From: Silvibacterium bohemicum
Lineage (GTDB): Bacteria > Acidobacteriota > Terriglobia > Terriglobales > Acidobacteriaceae
NCBI RefSeq assembly: GCF_001006305.1
Contig: NZ_LBHJ01000020.1
Span: 682,001 to 746,000 of the forward strand
Direction of reading: 5' to 3'
Length of the DNA stretch: 64,000 nt
Part shown: one piece after another, positions 41,968 to 50,906 of the stretch
How the letters are laid out: each line of letters begins with the position of its first letter
Numbering within the stretch: the first letter of the stretch is position 1
Made by a program: the position numbers and the translations under genes
The notes under the pieces: model-generated
The model's input: the letters and a program-made list of their open reading frames with translations, nothing else
Database searches by the model: none
What the model was told of the DNA's origin: nothing

Positions 41968-43826
41968 TAGATTCCCTCCTGCAGCACGAACTCGTCGGTG
42001 AGCGAAAGTGCGTCCATGGGCAGGCCGTTGAAGTGCCGGATGCTGCGCAGCTTGACGATGTCTTCCGCCGGCAGGTCGAGCTTGAGCAGGCTCAGCAGCT
42101 GGGCGTCGCGATTCTGTTCGACGATGTAGACCCGGTCATGCGAGGCGACGAAGTCGTGGACCTCACGGGTGAATGGGAAGGCGCGGACGCGCAGATAGTC
42201 GGTCTCGACGCCGTACTCCTTGCGCAGCTGGTCGCGGCCTTCGATGACTGCGAAGTCCGAGGTGCCGAAGGCGATGATGCCGATCTTCGACTTGCCATCC
42301 TGCACCACGATGGGATGCGGAACCAGGGTGCGCGCAGTCTCGAACTTGCGGTTGAGCCGCTCCATCAGGTTCTGGTAATCGTCAGGACGCTCGGTGTAGA
42401 GAGCCTTTTCGTTGTGTCCGCTGCCGCGTGTGAAGTAGGAGGCCTTGGGGTGATCCGTGCCGGGCAGAGTCCGATAGGGAATGGCATCGCCGTCCACGTC
42501 TTTGTAGCGGGCGAAGCCATCGAGCCGGGTGAGGTCTTCGGCGTTGAGCACCTTGCCGCGGTCGAGCGGCTTTTCCGGATACTCAAAAGGTTCGGACATC
42601 CAGTTGTTCATGCCCAGATCGAGATCGGAGACGACAAAGACCGGAGTCTGCAGCCGTTCGGTCAGATCGAAGGCCGCGATGGCGAACTCGTAGCACTCCT
42701 TCACGCTTCCCGGCAGCAGCATGACGTGCTTGGTATCGCCGTGCGAGAGATAGGCGATGGAGAGCAGGTCGGATTGCGCGGTGCGCGTAGGCAGACCGGT
42801 GGAGGGTCCGACACGCTGAATGTCGAAGATGACGCCGGGCAGCTCGGCAAAGTAGCCCAGGCCCGCGAACTCGGCCATGAGCGAGATGCCAGGGCCGGAG
42901 GTCGCGGTCATCGAACGTGCGCCGGCCCAGCCTGCGCCCAGCACCATGCCGACAGCGGCCAGCTCGTCTTCCGCTTGAACCACAGCGAAGGTAGCCTTGC
43001 CATCGGGCTCGACGCGATACCTCTTGAGATAGTCGATCAGCTGCTCGACCACCGACGACGACGGAGTGATGGGATACCAGGTCACCACCGTGACGCCGGC
43101 AAACAGCGCGCCCAGTGCGGCGGCAGCATTGCCGTCGATGATGATCTTGCCTTCGGTCGCGTGCATGCGCTCGAGAACGAATGGGTCCTGCTTGGGGAGT
43201 GACTCGGCAGCGTAGTTGTAACCGGCTTCAACCGCGGCCCAGTTCAGGTCCGCAGCCTTCTGCTTCTTCGCAAACTGGCGGCGCAGCGCGGTCTCGACCG
43301 CCTTCATGTCGAGCGAGATGATCTTGGCCACCACGCCGACGTAGATCATGTTCTTGACCAGCTTGCGCAGCTTCGCCTCGGGACACACAGCCGCGGTGAG
43401 CTTGTCGAAGGGGACGGGATAACAGACCACGTCGCTGCGATATTGCTGGAGGTCGAGAGACGTCTCGTAGATCGCAACCGCACCGGCGGGCAGCGAGAGG
43501 ATATCTTCCTTCGCCGTCTCCCCGTTCATCGCGACGACGATGTCGATTTCCTTCTTGCGCGCCACGTAGCCGTCTTTGCTGGCGCGAATGGTGTACCAGG
43601 TGGGCAGGCCGGCGATGTTCGACGGGAAGAGATTCTTTCCGCTGACCGGGATGCCCATCCCGAAGATGCTGCGCAGCAACACGCTGTTGGCGGACTGCGA
43701 TCCGGAGCCGTTGACGGTGGCTACCTGGATACTAAAGTCGTTGATGACCGGCTTGCGCGCGGATAAGTCGTCCTTCGTGCCTGGAGTGGGCTCTGCATTG
43801 CCCAAGGCAACGTCTCCTGTCGCCAT
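41967..43826 (-). CDS. korA: 2-oxoacid:ferredoxin oxidoreductase, fused gamma-alpha subunit
   Basis: The 619-residue subunit fuses the gamma domain (about 25-195; GSQSANSVLLRSIFGMGIPVSGKNLFPSN) to the alpha pyrimidine-binding domain (about 230-610; TWYPITPSSSVVEQL, MTATSGPGISLMAEF, RTAQSDLLS). It forms the other half of the korAB enzyme. No further gene of the pathway lies beside it. A TATAAT-like -10 element stands 59 bases upstream. Confidence 0.92.
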   Translation of the reverse strand: MATGDVALGNAEPTPGTKDDLSARKPVINDFSIQVATVNGSGSQSANSVLLRSIFGMGIPVSGKNLFPSNIAGLPTWYTIRASKDGYVARKKEIDIVVAMNGETAKEDILSLPAGAVAIYETSLDLQQYRSDVVCYPVPFDKLTAAVCPEAKLRKLVKNMIYVGVVAKIISLDMKAVETALRRQFAKKQKAADLNWAAVEAGYNYAAESLPKQDPFVLERMHATEGKIIIDGNAAAALGALFAGVTVVTWYPITPSSSVVEQLIDYLKRYRVEPDGKATFAVVQAEDELAAVGMVLGAGWAGARSMTATSGPGISLMAEFAGLGYFAELPGVIFDIQRVGPSTGLPTRTAQSDLLSIAYLSHGDTKHVMLLPGSVKECYEFAIAAFDLTERLQTPVFVVSDLDLGMNNWMSEPFEYPEKPLDRGKVLNAEDLTRLDGFARYKDVDGDAIPYRTLPGTDHPKASYFTRGSGHNEKALYTERPDDYQNLMERLNRKFETARTLVPHPIVVQDGKSKIGIIAFGTSDFAVIEGRDQLRKEYGVETDYLRVRAFPFTREVHDFVASHDRVYIVEQNRDAQLLSLLKLDLPAEDIVKLRSIRHFNGLPMDALSLTDEFVLQEGI

Positions 43827-43884
43827 TTGGCGGGATTCCCTTCAGATTTGGATGGAAAGAAATCAATCTTTCTAACTACTGATA

Positions 43885-43890
43885 ATTATA
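43885..43890 (-). promoter_or_regulatory. Candidate -10 element of korAB
   Basis: TATAAT on the minus strand in an AT-rich stretch upstream of korA; no good -35 hexamer at normal distance. Confidence 0.4.
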
Positions 43891-43995
43891 GCCATCACGG
43901 CGACAGATGTTTGTCTCCGCGATGTCAACGGAAAGTATTTCCACCGAGCGGTGCCAATGCCCCGCTGAACGGTAAGGAGATCGTGCTCGGCGTTC

Positions 43996-45066
43996 CTAGT
44001 TGCGCACATCTTCCATCACACGAGCCACTTCCGCCTGCTGCTCGGCGTTAAGCGGCAGCAGCGGCAGGCGCGGCCTTCCGCCGTAATATCCGTTCAGATC
44101 GCAGGCGTGCTTGATGCCCGGAATGCCTAGCTGTCCGCTGACGTAGCGCGAAGCCTGCACCACGCGCTGCTGTTTCTCCGCAGCCAGCATGGGATCGTTG
44201 TCCTTCCACGCAATGTAGATCTCCTGGCAGGCCTGGGGCGCGCACGCGGCCAGCGCGAGCACCGCGCCGGACGCTCCGGCCTCGACGGAAGGCAGCAGAT
44301 GCTCCGCCGAGCCGCACAGCACCTGGAAGCCGACGGGTTTCTTGCGCATGCCCTTGACCGTAGGCGCGGGGGGCGCAGCGACGGCTGCTCCTCCGCTCAG
44401 CACATCGGTCGAAACAAAATTTCCGGGAAACATATCCACCTCGAGCAGCATACGGCCGGTGAATGCAGTGAAGGTGGATGTAACCGGCACCTCGCGCGGA
44501 GGGATGCTGCGCGTCGCGGCGACCACATCGGCGATGCGTTGCACATTCCCGCTCGAGTCCTTCAGGCCGATGATGTTGGGATGCTGCGCCAACTCGGCGA
44601 TCACCTCGACGGGCAGATCGTAGTGGGTGAACTTGGGGATGCTGTACAGCACCACCGGCAGCGGCGAGCGGTCGGCGAGAGCGCGATAGTAGGTGAGGAT
44701 ACCGAGTGCATTCGATTTTCCTCCGCCATATTGCGGGCTGTAGTAATGCGGCGTGCGCACCAGCACGGCATCGTACTGATGTTCAGCGGCGAATTCAGCG
44801 AGCCGTAGCGTCTCGATAAAGCTTTCGCGGGCTACACCAGCCAGCAATACCTTCTCTGCGGAAGCGGCCTCACGTGCGGCGCGCAGCACCCGGCGCGATT
44901 CCTCATCGCTCAGCATCACCGCTTCACCGGTTGAACCCAGCAGCACCAGTCCGCTTACCGGCGTGCGCGAATAGTGATCGATATTCTGTTCGAGCTTGGT
45001 CCAATAGATCCGTCCATCCGCGTCGAATGGCGTGGTGGCGGCAGTGAAAATTCCTTCGAGCAGCAT
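43996..45066 (-). CDS. DapA/NanA family aldolase with an insertion
   Basis: The 356-residue protein is a class I aldolase of the dihydrodipicolinate synthase family: FTAATTPFDADG, GSTGEAVML, Tyr141 in VVLYSIPKF and the Schiff-base Lys169 in IIGLKDSSGN. The usual family length is near 300. The extra residues lie mainly between about 210 and 250 (FPGNFVSTDVLSGG then a stretch rich in Ala and Pro), between barrel strands. Without dap, nan or sugar-acid genes beside it the substrate is open; lysine synthesis is not implied. Confidence 0.85.
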   Translation of the reverse strand: MLLEGIFTAATTPFDADGRIYWTKLEQNIDHYSRTPVSGLVLLGSTGEAVMLSDEESRRVLRAAREAASAEKVLLAGVARESFIETLRLAEFAAEHQYDAVLVRTPHYYSPQYGGGKSNALGILTYYRALADRSPLPVVLYSIPKFTHYDLPVEVIAELAQHPNIIGLKDSSGNVQRIADVVAATRSIPPREVPVTSTFTAFTGRMLLEVDMFPGNFVSTDVLSGGAAVAAPPAPTVKGMRKKPVGFQVLCGSAEHLLPSVEAGASGAVLALAACAPQACQEIYIAWKDNDPMLAAEKQQRVVQASRYVSGQLGIPGIKHACDLNGYYGGRPRLPLLPLNAEQQAEVARVMEDVRN

Positions 45067-45114
45067 AGGAAGATTTTAAGCCGCTGGGCCAATATCCCCA
45101 AAAACCAAGGACAA

Positions 45115-45936
45115 CTACGGAGCGGACTCGCCCGGAAATGGCTTCGTCTGCTCTTCGATCACTGTAACGACCTGCTTGCGGATCAGGTCGTAGTCGGGCA
45201 TGCCGGAGAACATGCGATAGTCTGTGTGCGTCGCGGCATCGTCCCCCACCAGCTGGAACTGGCGGTTGCCTGCGGCCGCATCTTCCGGATGAGCCGCAGC
45301 CCACGACTTCTGATCGAAGTCGTTGCTCTCGGCATCGATCTGCCAGACGCGCTTGCCTTGCGCATTGCGGAGGACGAAGCGATAGTAGACGCGGAACTTC
45401 CCTACCGGCTTGAAGTACTCCACCGCCTCAACGCGATATTGCTTGACGGGAAATATCTCGAGCAGAAATCCGCTAGTCTGCATGGCATCGCGCGCCTGCG
45501 GGTCGGCATGCAGCTTGCGCAAAGTCTCGCGCTCGTTATCCCGCTGCTCCTTTTTGCCCGCGGCTGCATAGGCCGCGACCAGCGTGGTGTGGACCTTCCA
45601 GTTATCGGGATCGAGCTGCCGCGCCTTCTCGGCGTACTGGACGGCGAGATCGCCTTTGTAGAGATTGAGCGCTGCAGTCGAGGCCAGCAGGTTGGCAGCG
45701 ACGTCATTGGGATTCGCCTGCAAGGCCTGCTGGAAATCATCAAGCGCCTGTTGCGATTGATTCAACTTCAGCGCGGCCAGCCCCTGCTCGGTAAGAGCTG
45801 CCGCCGATGGGGTCGATGAGGCTGACGAAGGCGATGCGGGAGCGGCCGTTTGGGCGCTCAGAGCGCTGCCGCAGGCAAGCGCAAAGGCGAGGCAGGCCGC
45901 GATGACAAAGATTTTCTTCTGCAACAGAGGGTTCAT
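45115..45936 (-). CDS. Secreted TPR protein
   Basis: The 273-residue protein has a signal peptide (about 1-28) and two or three TPR-like units (about 45-150; LTEQGLAALKLNQSQQALDDFQQAL, ANPNDVAANLLASTAALNLYKGDLAVQYAEKA). The C-terminal half (about 150-273) has no recognised motif. Likely periplasmic; role unknown. It lies 48 bases upstream of the aldolase gene. Confidence 0.8.
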   Translation of the reverse strand: MNPLLQKKIFVIAACLAFALACGSALSAQTAAPASPSSASSTPSAAALTEQGLAALKLNQSQQALDDFQQALQANPNDVAANLLASTAALNLYKGDLAVQYAEKARQLDPDNWKVHTTLVAAYAAAGKKEQRDNERETLRKLHADPQARDAMQTSGFLLEIFPVKQYRVEAVEYFKPVGKFRVYYRFVLRNAQGKRVWQIDAESNDFDQKSWAAAHPEDAAAGNRQFQLVGDDAATHTDYRMFSGMPDYDLIRKQVVTVIEEQTKPFPGESAP

Positions 45937-46012
45937 CCGAAGTTACGGTAACACGCTCAGGGGCACAGATTGATCCTGACCGTCTCCGCAACTTCTGTGC
46001 CGGAAACGAACT

Positions 46013-46225
46013 CTATTTGTGCTGGCCGCTGTGCTCGGGGCTCGAACCGGGCTCGGGGAAATCCGAGTCGGCGCCGTCGAGATCGCTGCCACCGCTGCGA
46101 TGCGGCAGCTGGTCGGCGAGATTGCTGTGCAGGTCGCTCCGCTCCGGAGTGTCGTGCGGAGATTGGCTTTCGACTGCGCCCTTGTGAGCGTCAGCATCGG
46201 GATGGTTGATTTTTTTGTCAGTCAT
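46013..46225 (-). CDS. Small hydrophilic hypothetical protein
   Basis: A 70-residue frame starting MTDKKINHPDADAHKG, rich in Asp, His, Ser, Pro and Gly and lacking any hydrophobic segment, lies between cpoB and the TPR gene. The ribosome binding site is weak, and there is no motif. Its placement and disordered composition make it plausible, but it could be chance. Confidence 0.4.
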   Translation of the reverse strand: MTDKKINHPDADAHKGAVESQSPHDTPERSDLHSNLADQLPHRSGGSDLDGADSDFPEPGSSPEHSGQHK

Positions 46226-46271
46226 AATCTGGCTTGGATGCGAACGCGTCAGACCCGCTTGTGAATTTTGT

Positions 46272-47186
46272 CTAGCGATAAGCGGAGGGCTTGGATGCCA
46301 CAATCTTCACGCCCAGCCCGTTCAGTTTACTGCGCGCCTGCTCCGCCTCCGGCGTCTGCGGATAGCGCTGGATCAGGCTGCGCAGATCGCGAACGCCCGC
46401 GTCGCGCTGATTACCGGCAAGCTCGGCAAGCCCCTTGCGCAGCTGCGCGGCGGGAGCCTTCGGACTGCCGGCAAACTGCTCGAGCACCGCGTCGTAATTC
46501 TGAATGGCAGTCGGATAGTCGCCCTTGCGATAGGAGATTTCGCCGAGATAGAAGTAGGCGTTCCCGGCGAGGTCGTCCTGCGGATAATACTTGAGCACGT
46601 CGCCGAACTCGCCGGTGGCTACGTCATAGCGGGCGCTGGTGTAGTCGCGCAGCGCGCTCTGGTAAAGCTGGTCCACGGGAGGAGCCTGCGGCTGCAACGA
46701 TGCTTGCGGCTGGCCTGGCTGCATAGTTCCCGCCGGCGCCGGCTGACCGGGTTGCCCCGTCTGAGGCGCTGCGCCTCCGGCAGGCTGCGCATTGATGTTC
46801 TGCAATTGGGACTGAAGATCCTGCAGCGACTTGTCGACCTTGGCGACCCGCGTCTTCAACTCATCGATCGAGTCGTTGACGCCCTGAATCTGCCCGGAGA
46901 TCTGGTCGACCTTTCCGCCCTGCCCGTTCTGCGCCTGCACCTGATCCTGCAGCGTGTTCAGGGTTTGCGACATGCGGTTCACGCTGTCGGCGGTCTGCTC
47001 GATGAGGTGCTGCAGCACGCCCATGCGTTCGTCATTCGACTGCTGCAGATGCTGCAGCGCATCCTGCAGCTGCTGGACCTGCGTCTGCAGCTGAATCATC
47101 TCTTTGGACACGGCGTGGGCCGGCGGGGCAGGCAGCAGAAGGGCCAGTGCGGCGACGGCCGAAAGCGGTATCAGGCTCTTGCGCAT
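46272..47186 (-). CDS. cpoB: Tol-Pal coordinator CpoB (YbgF)
   Basis: The 304-residue periplasmic protein has a signal peptide (about 1-25), a trimerising coiled coil (about 28-120), a Gln/Pro/Gly-rich linker (about 125-165) and C-terminal TPR units (about 170-300; LYQSALRDYTSARYDVATGEFGDVL, DLAGNAYFYLGEISYRKGDYPTAI). In E. coli CpoB links the Tol-Pal system to cell-wall synthesis at division. It is the last gene of the tol-pal operon, with GGAGAG 8 bases before its ATG. Confidence 0.92.
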   Translation of the reverse strand: MRKSLIPLSAVAALALLLPAPPAHAVSKEMIQLQTQVQQLQDALQHLQQSNDERMGVLQHLIEQTADSVNRMSQTLNTLQDQVQAQNGQGGKVDQISGQIQGVNDSIDELKTRVAKVDKSLQDLQSQLQNINAQPAGGAAPQTGQPGQPAPAGTMQPGQPQASLQPQAPPVDQLYQSALRDYTSARYDVATGEFGDVLKYYPQDDLAGNAYFYLGEISYRKGDYPTAIQNYDAVLEQFAGSPKAPAAQLRKGLAELAGNQRDAGVRDLRSLIQRYPQTPEAEQARSKLNGLGVKIVASKPSAYR

Positions 47187-47289
47187 AACTTGATCTCTCC
47201 GTTAGCAGAATACGCGGAATTGATGGTGTCGTGGCCACCGATAGCGCACAGCCCAACATGGTGAAACGGAAGGCTGCTCGCCAAAGTGA

Positions 47290-47323
47290 GACGGCAGCAC
47301 CGCATCTCTGCGGCGCTGCCGTC
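47290..47323 (-). terminator. Hairpin between pal and cpoB
   Basis: A 9-bp outer stem (GACGGCAGC with GCTGCCGTC) and a 5-bp inner stem around TCTC lie in the 158-bp pal-cpoB gap. Only a short T run follows on the minus strand, so it may be an attenuator or mRNA-processing site rather than a full terminator. Confidence 0.55.
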
Positions 47324-47344
47324 GGGTCTCAGGATGACAGAACG

Positions 47345-48121
47345 CTACCGGTCGACGGAGAACTGTGCGCGGCGGTTCTGCTGCCAGCAGCTCTCATCGT
47401 GATCCGTGCAGAACTGCTTTTCCTTGCCGTAGCTCACCGTACGTAGACGCTCCGGGCTCACGCCCGCAGTTACCAGCGCCTGCTTGGCGGCATTGGCGCG
47501 ATTCTCGCCCAGCGCCAGGTTGTACTCGGTCGATCCACGCTCGTCGCAATATCCGCCGACCACCACCTTCAGATGCGGGTGCTGATTGAGGAAGTTTGCA
47601 TCCTGCGAGATCACCGACTGCTCCTGGGAGCGAACGTCGTAGCTGTCGTAGTCGTAGAAGACATCCTTCACGTTCTGGTGGAAGAGATTGTCGTCGACGT
47701 CGCCTTCCGACATGTTATTCGCAGGAGGGGCGGCCGGAGCATTGACCGTTACCCGAGCCGTCGCATCCGTCGATCCGCCTTCGCCGCGTGCGATCAGGTG
47801 ATAGTTCGTCGAATCCGCAGGCTTCACCGACTGCGTGCCCGAGCTGGGGACTTCGCCAATGCCTTCGATCGACACATTGGTAGCGTTGCTGGTGTGCCAG
47901 GTAAGCACAACGCTGTCGCCAGGGTTGATCGAGGTGGGATTCGCCGTGATGTCCGCAGTCGGAGCCGGAGCACTGTTGGTCAGCGGCGGCGGCGGCGGCG
48001 GCGGTGCAGCCTTCTTGTGGCAGCCGGAGATGGCGACGAGCGCCGCCAGGCTGGCGGCAAGGGCGAGTGAGCGGTTGGATGAAAGTCGACGATACGAGAA
48101 TTTGCGCGATACGAAGTGCAC
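47345..48121 (-). CDS. pal: Peptidoglycan-associated lipoprotein Pal with Ig-like insert
   Basis: The 258-residue lipoprotein has the lipobox ISGC (near residue 34), a short polyproline stretch, an Ig-like domain (about 48-125; ITANPTSINPGDSVVLTWHTSNATNVSI) and a C-terminal OmpA domain (about 145-258; VFYDYDSYDVR, GYCDERGSTEYNLALGENRA, RTVSYGKEKQ) that binds peptidoglycan. Usual Pal is about 170 residues; the Ig-like domain is the surplus. The GTG at 48121 has AAGGAGG upstream and gives a signal peptide of normal length; earlier starts would not. Confidence 0.92.
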   Translation of the reverse strand: MHFVSRKFSYRRLSSNRSLALAASLAALVAISGCHKKAAPPPPPPPLTNSAPAPTADITANPTSINPGDSVVLTWHTSNATNVSIEGIGEVPSSGTQSVKPADSTNYHLIARGEGGSTDATARVTVNAPAAPPANNMSEGDVDDNLFHQNVKDVFYDYDSYDVRSQEQSVISQDANFLNQHPHLKVVVGGYCDERGSTEYNLALGENRANAAKQALVTAGVSPERLRTVSYGKEKQFCTDHDESCWQQNRRAQFSVDR

Positions 48122-48223
48122 GGTCTCCTCCTTGGGAGCTATGTTTTTTGGCACTGCGGCCAATTGGTGGTTCAACCAAAGCAGGACAAGCGGAAACATC
48201 TCCGCCTGTCAACGATCGTAAGT

Positions 48224-49579
48224 TTATTTCCAGCTCCAGTTGGGCATCGAATTGGCGCCTCGAGTCGTCAACCGCTGCTGTTCGGTTCCATCGGCGAGCA
48301 TTGACCAGATCTGTGTGCCGCCTTCTCCCTCGCGTTGAAAGACGATGTGCCGTCCGTCAGGCGACCAGGAAGGAAAGTCGTTGGCGCCGGATTCATGCGT
48401 GAGCTGAATCCAGCGCTTGCTCGCGATATCCATGATGTAGATATCCTGTCCGCCCGGCGCGCCCGGCCCATACTTCCGATTCCACGCGAAGGCGAGGAAC
48501 TGTCCGTTGGGAGACCACGAGGGCGAAGTCGCATAGCCGCCATCGGTCATGCGCTGCACGTTGGCTCCGTCCGAATCCATTACATAGATCTGCGGCAGGC
48601 CTGTGCGTCCGCTCACCCACGCGATCTGAGCATTAGACTTCGGATTCCACACCGGAGATACATCCGGACCGCGAAAGGCAGTGATGCGATGCAACGAGCC
48701 GCCGCTCGCGTCGGCAGTGTAGATTTCAGAATCACCCGCGGGGCTGGAAGAAAGCGCCAGCTTCGAGCCATCGCTCGACCACGCGGGAGAAAGCGTCGTG
48801 CCGCCCGGCGAGCTGAAGCTCACCATGCGCCCCAGCACCAGCGAGTACATGCGGATCGACCAGCCGTTTTTGCCCAGCGACGAGAAGGCTACGCGCGAGT
48901 TATCCGGCGAGACACGCGGAGAGATGGAGATGGTTCCCAGATGAGTGACCGGCTTCGCGTCCGCGCCGTCGTAATCCATCGACCAGATCTCTTTACCGCC
49001 CGGTCCTCCGGAGACATAAAAGATCTTGGTTTCGCAGATGCCGTTCAATCCGCCGCCGAGCTGCATGATGATTTCGTCGGCAAAGCGATGAGCGATGTGG
49101 CGCGCATTCTCCTCGGACGCGGTATCCGAATACTGCTTGCCGAGAATCTGCGGCGATTGCGGGTTCTTGGTGTCGAAGACAAAGCCCTGCACGGTGATCT
49201 GGCCGCCATTAACCGCGAAGGAGCCGAAAGCCACCATCTCCGCATTCGAAGGCGCTCCGGACCACGCGGAGAGATTCATCTCCTGCGGGCCGCCCGGCGT
49301 CTGCCCCGGAGCCATGCTCTTGGCCACCATGTCGAAGACGCCGGAGTTCTTCAGATCACTGAAGAGGACGGAGTCGAAGACGGTCTTGAGCGGCGCAGTC
49401 TGCGGGTCAGCAGAGGCAGCCTTGAAGTCTGCTGCAGCCAGACGAATGCGCTGCACCCCTAAATTCGTGCCGGTGCGCACCCAGTCTTGGGCCGAAGCGG
49501 ATTTGGAGAGAATCAACAGGAGAGAGAGTACAAGAAAGGTATTCAGGAGGAACTTCAACTTCGCGTACTTACCGTTCAT
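48224..49579 (-). CDS. tolB: Tol-Pal protein TolB
   Basis: The 451-residue periplasmic protein has a signal peptide (about 1-30, ending SASA), an N-terminal TolB domain (about 30-170) and a six-bladed WD40-like beta-propeller (about 185-450) with repeated SPDNSRVAF, SSDGSKLAL, SPNGQFLAF and SPDGRHIVF units. It binds Pal and TolA. The ATG at 49579 directly precedes the signal peptide and has a GAGG site; the gene lies 102 bases before pal. Confidence 0.94.
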   Translation of the reverse strand: MNGKYAKLKFLLNTFLVLSLLLILSKSASAQDWVRTGTNLGVQRIRLAAADFKAASADPQTAPLKTVFDSVLFSDLKNSGVFDMVAKSMAPGQTPGGPQEMNLSAWSGAPSNAEMVAFGSFAVNGGQITVQGFVFDTKNPQSPQILGKQYSDTASEENARHIAHRFADEIIMQLGGGLNGICETKIFYVSGGPGGKEIWSMDYDGADAKPVTHLGTISISPRVSPDNSRVAFSSLGKNGWSIRMYSLVLGRMVSFSSPGGTTLSPAWSSDGSKLALSSSPAGDSEIYTADASGGSLHRITAFRGPDVSPVWNPKSNAQIAWVSGRTGLPQIYVMDSDGANVQRMTDGGYATSPSWSPNGQFLAFAWNRKYGPGAPGGQDIYIMDIASKRWIQLTHESGANDFPSWSPDGRHIVFQREGEGGTQIWSMLADGTEQQRLTTRGANSMPNWSWK

Positions 49580-49648
49580 CGTGCCTCTGCATTCACAAGA
49601 TTGGTTGGCCAATGATTTGGACCAATTGCGGACGAACGCATGGAAGGC

Positions 49649-50461
49649 TCAATGCGCCGGCTGATCGTAAGTAAAAGTGTACTCCACCGAAACATTGGAC
49701 TTGTTGTATCCCGGGGGTAACGGACCAAAGCTGTCAATGCGCTGCACAGCCCGAACCGCCGAGCTGTCGAGCGTGGGCGAATTGCTGGACTGTGAGATGC
49801 GGATATTGCTCGGCGTGCCGTCACGGGCGATGGTAAAAGTTACTTTTACCTGGCTGCCCACCGGCGTGTTGCCCGCAGCTTCGCGAACATACCAGGCCTG
49901 CTGCACCTTACGCTGAATGATTCCGACATAGTAGGGAAAGTTGAAGCCCGTGCCGCCGCCAGTGATGTTGATGGGATTCGTCTGACCCTGGTTTTGGGCC
50001 AGCGAATGGGGAATCGACGTAGGCGGAGCCTCGCCGTACTGCGCGCGATGCTGCAGCGGCGTAGGCTGCGAATGCTTGGGTGCAGGCTCGACCTTCTTCT
50101 CTACCTTGGGCTTTTCTTTCGGCGGCGCCTTCACCGGAATGGGAATCGCGTCCGGCGGCGGAGTCACCGGCACCGGCTTCGGCTCAGGCGGAGCCGGCGA
50201 TGGCGAAGGCTGATCGGTCGCCAATACATTCGGAGTCGGCGGCGTGTCCTGCGGCAGAGGGATCGAAGGAGCCGAGCTCACCAGGGTCGCCTGGATAGCT
50301 CCGGGAGCCTTGTTGTCGCCCCATTCTGCGCCGTGGATGCGTCCGGCGAGAAAGGCGTATCCGGCGGCCAGGACCACGATGAGCAGATGCAGCCCAAACG
50401 ACTTGGCCATGGGCGCGGCAAATGGCTCGCGCTCCAGATCGAAAGTCGTTCTTTCTGTCAT
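49649..50461 (-). CDS. tolA: TolA/TonB-like energy transducer
   Basis: The 270-residue protein has one N-terminal membrane helix (about 20-38), a Pro/Lys-rich periplasmic spacer (about 65-135) and a C-terminal TonB/TolA domain (about 175-265; YYVGIIQRKVQQAWYV, VKVTFTIARDGTPSNIRIS, VEYTFTYDQ). Gene order between tolR and tolB marks it as the TolA of this operon, although the spacer is short and proline-rich like TonB and lacks TolA's long helical domain. Confidence 0.88.
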   Translation of the reverse strand: MTERTTFDLEREPFAAPMAKSFGLHLLIVVLAAGYAFLAGRIHGAEWGDNKAPGAIQATLVSSAPSIPLPQDTPPTPNVLATDQPSPSPAPPEPKPVPVTPPPDAIPIPVKAPPKEKPKVEKKVEPAPKHSQPTPLQHRAQYGEAPPTSIPHSLAQNQGQTNPINITGGGTGFNFPYYVGIIQRKVQQAWYVREAAGNTPVGSQVKVTFTIARDGTPSNIRISQSSNSPTLDSSAVRAVQRIDSFGPLPPGYNKSNVSVEYTFTYDQPAH

Positions 50462-50474
50462 AGGCGAGGCTCGC

Positions 50475-50906
50475 TTACCGGCTTGCTGCCCGGCCCTTTT
50501 GAATAGGCTGGGTCACGATGCTGATGTTGGTGATGCCGGCCTGCTTCACTGCGTCCATCACCGAGGCGAAAGCTCCGAAGGGAACCTTCTCGTCGGCCTC
50601 GACATAGATCGTCTGGTGCGCCGGGTCTTTGCCCGAGCTCGCCAGCTGCGAGGTCAGATCGTTCAGATTGATCGGCTTGTCCTGAAGAAAAACTTCCGAG
50701 TCGCGATTGATGGTCACCACCATCCGCTGCTCGGTGATTTCCTTCACCGTCTTGGTCTTGGGCACCGCGACTTCAATGCCCGACTGCAGCACGGGCGCGG
50801 TGAGCATGAAGATGACCAGCAGCACCAGCACAACGTCGACCAGCGGAGTGATGTTGATTTCGGCGAGTGCGGTCTGGGTGTGCCCGGCTTTATTGGTGAA
50901 GGCCAC
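50475..50906 (-). CDS. tolR: ExbD/TolR family protein
   Basis: The 143-residue protein has one membrane helix with the proton-channel aspartate in INITPLVDVVLVLLVIFM, followed by a periplasmic ExbD domain (VVTINRDSEVFLQDKPI, IYVEADEKVPFG). The GTG at 50906 is preferred, with GGGAGG 6 bases upstream; it overlaps tolQ by 17 bases. Confidence 0.92.
   Translation of the reverse strand: MAFTNKAGHTQTALAEINITPLVDVVLVLLVIFMLTAPVLQSGIEVAVPKTKTVKEITEQRMVVTINRDSEVFLQDKPINLNDLTSQLASSGKDPAHQTIYVEADEKVPFGAFASVMDAVKQAGITNISIVTQPIQKGRAASR

Noticed and set aside
41961-43202. A 413-codon frame antisense to korA
   Set aside because: korA is certain; the antisense product has no domain and no start signal.
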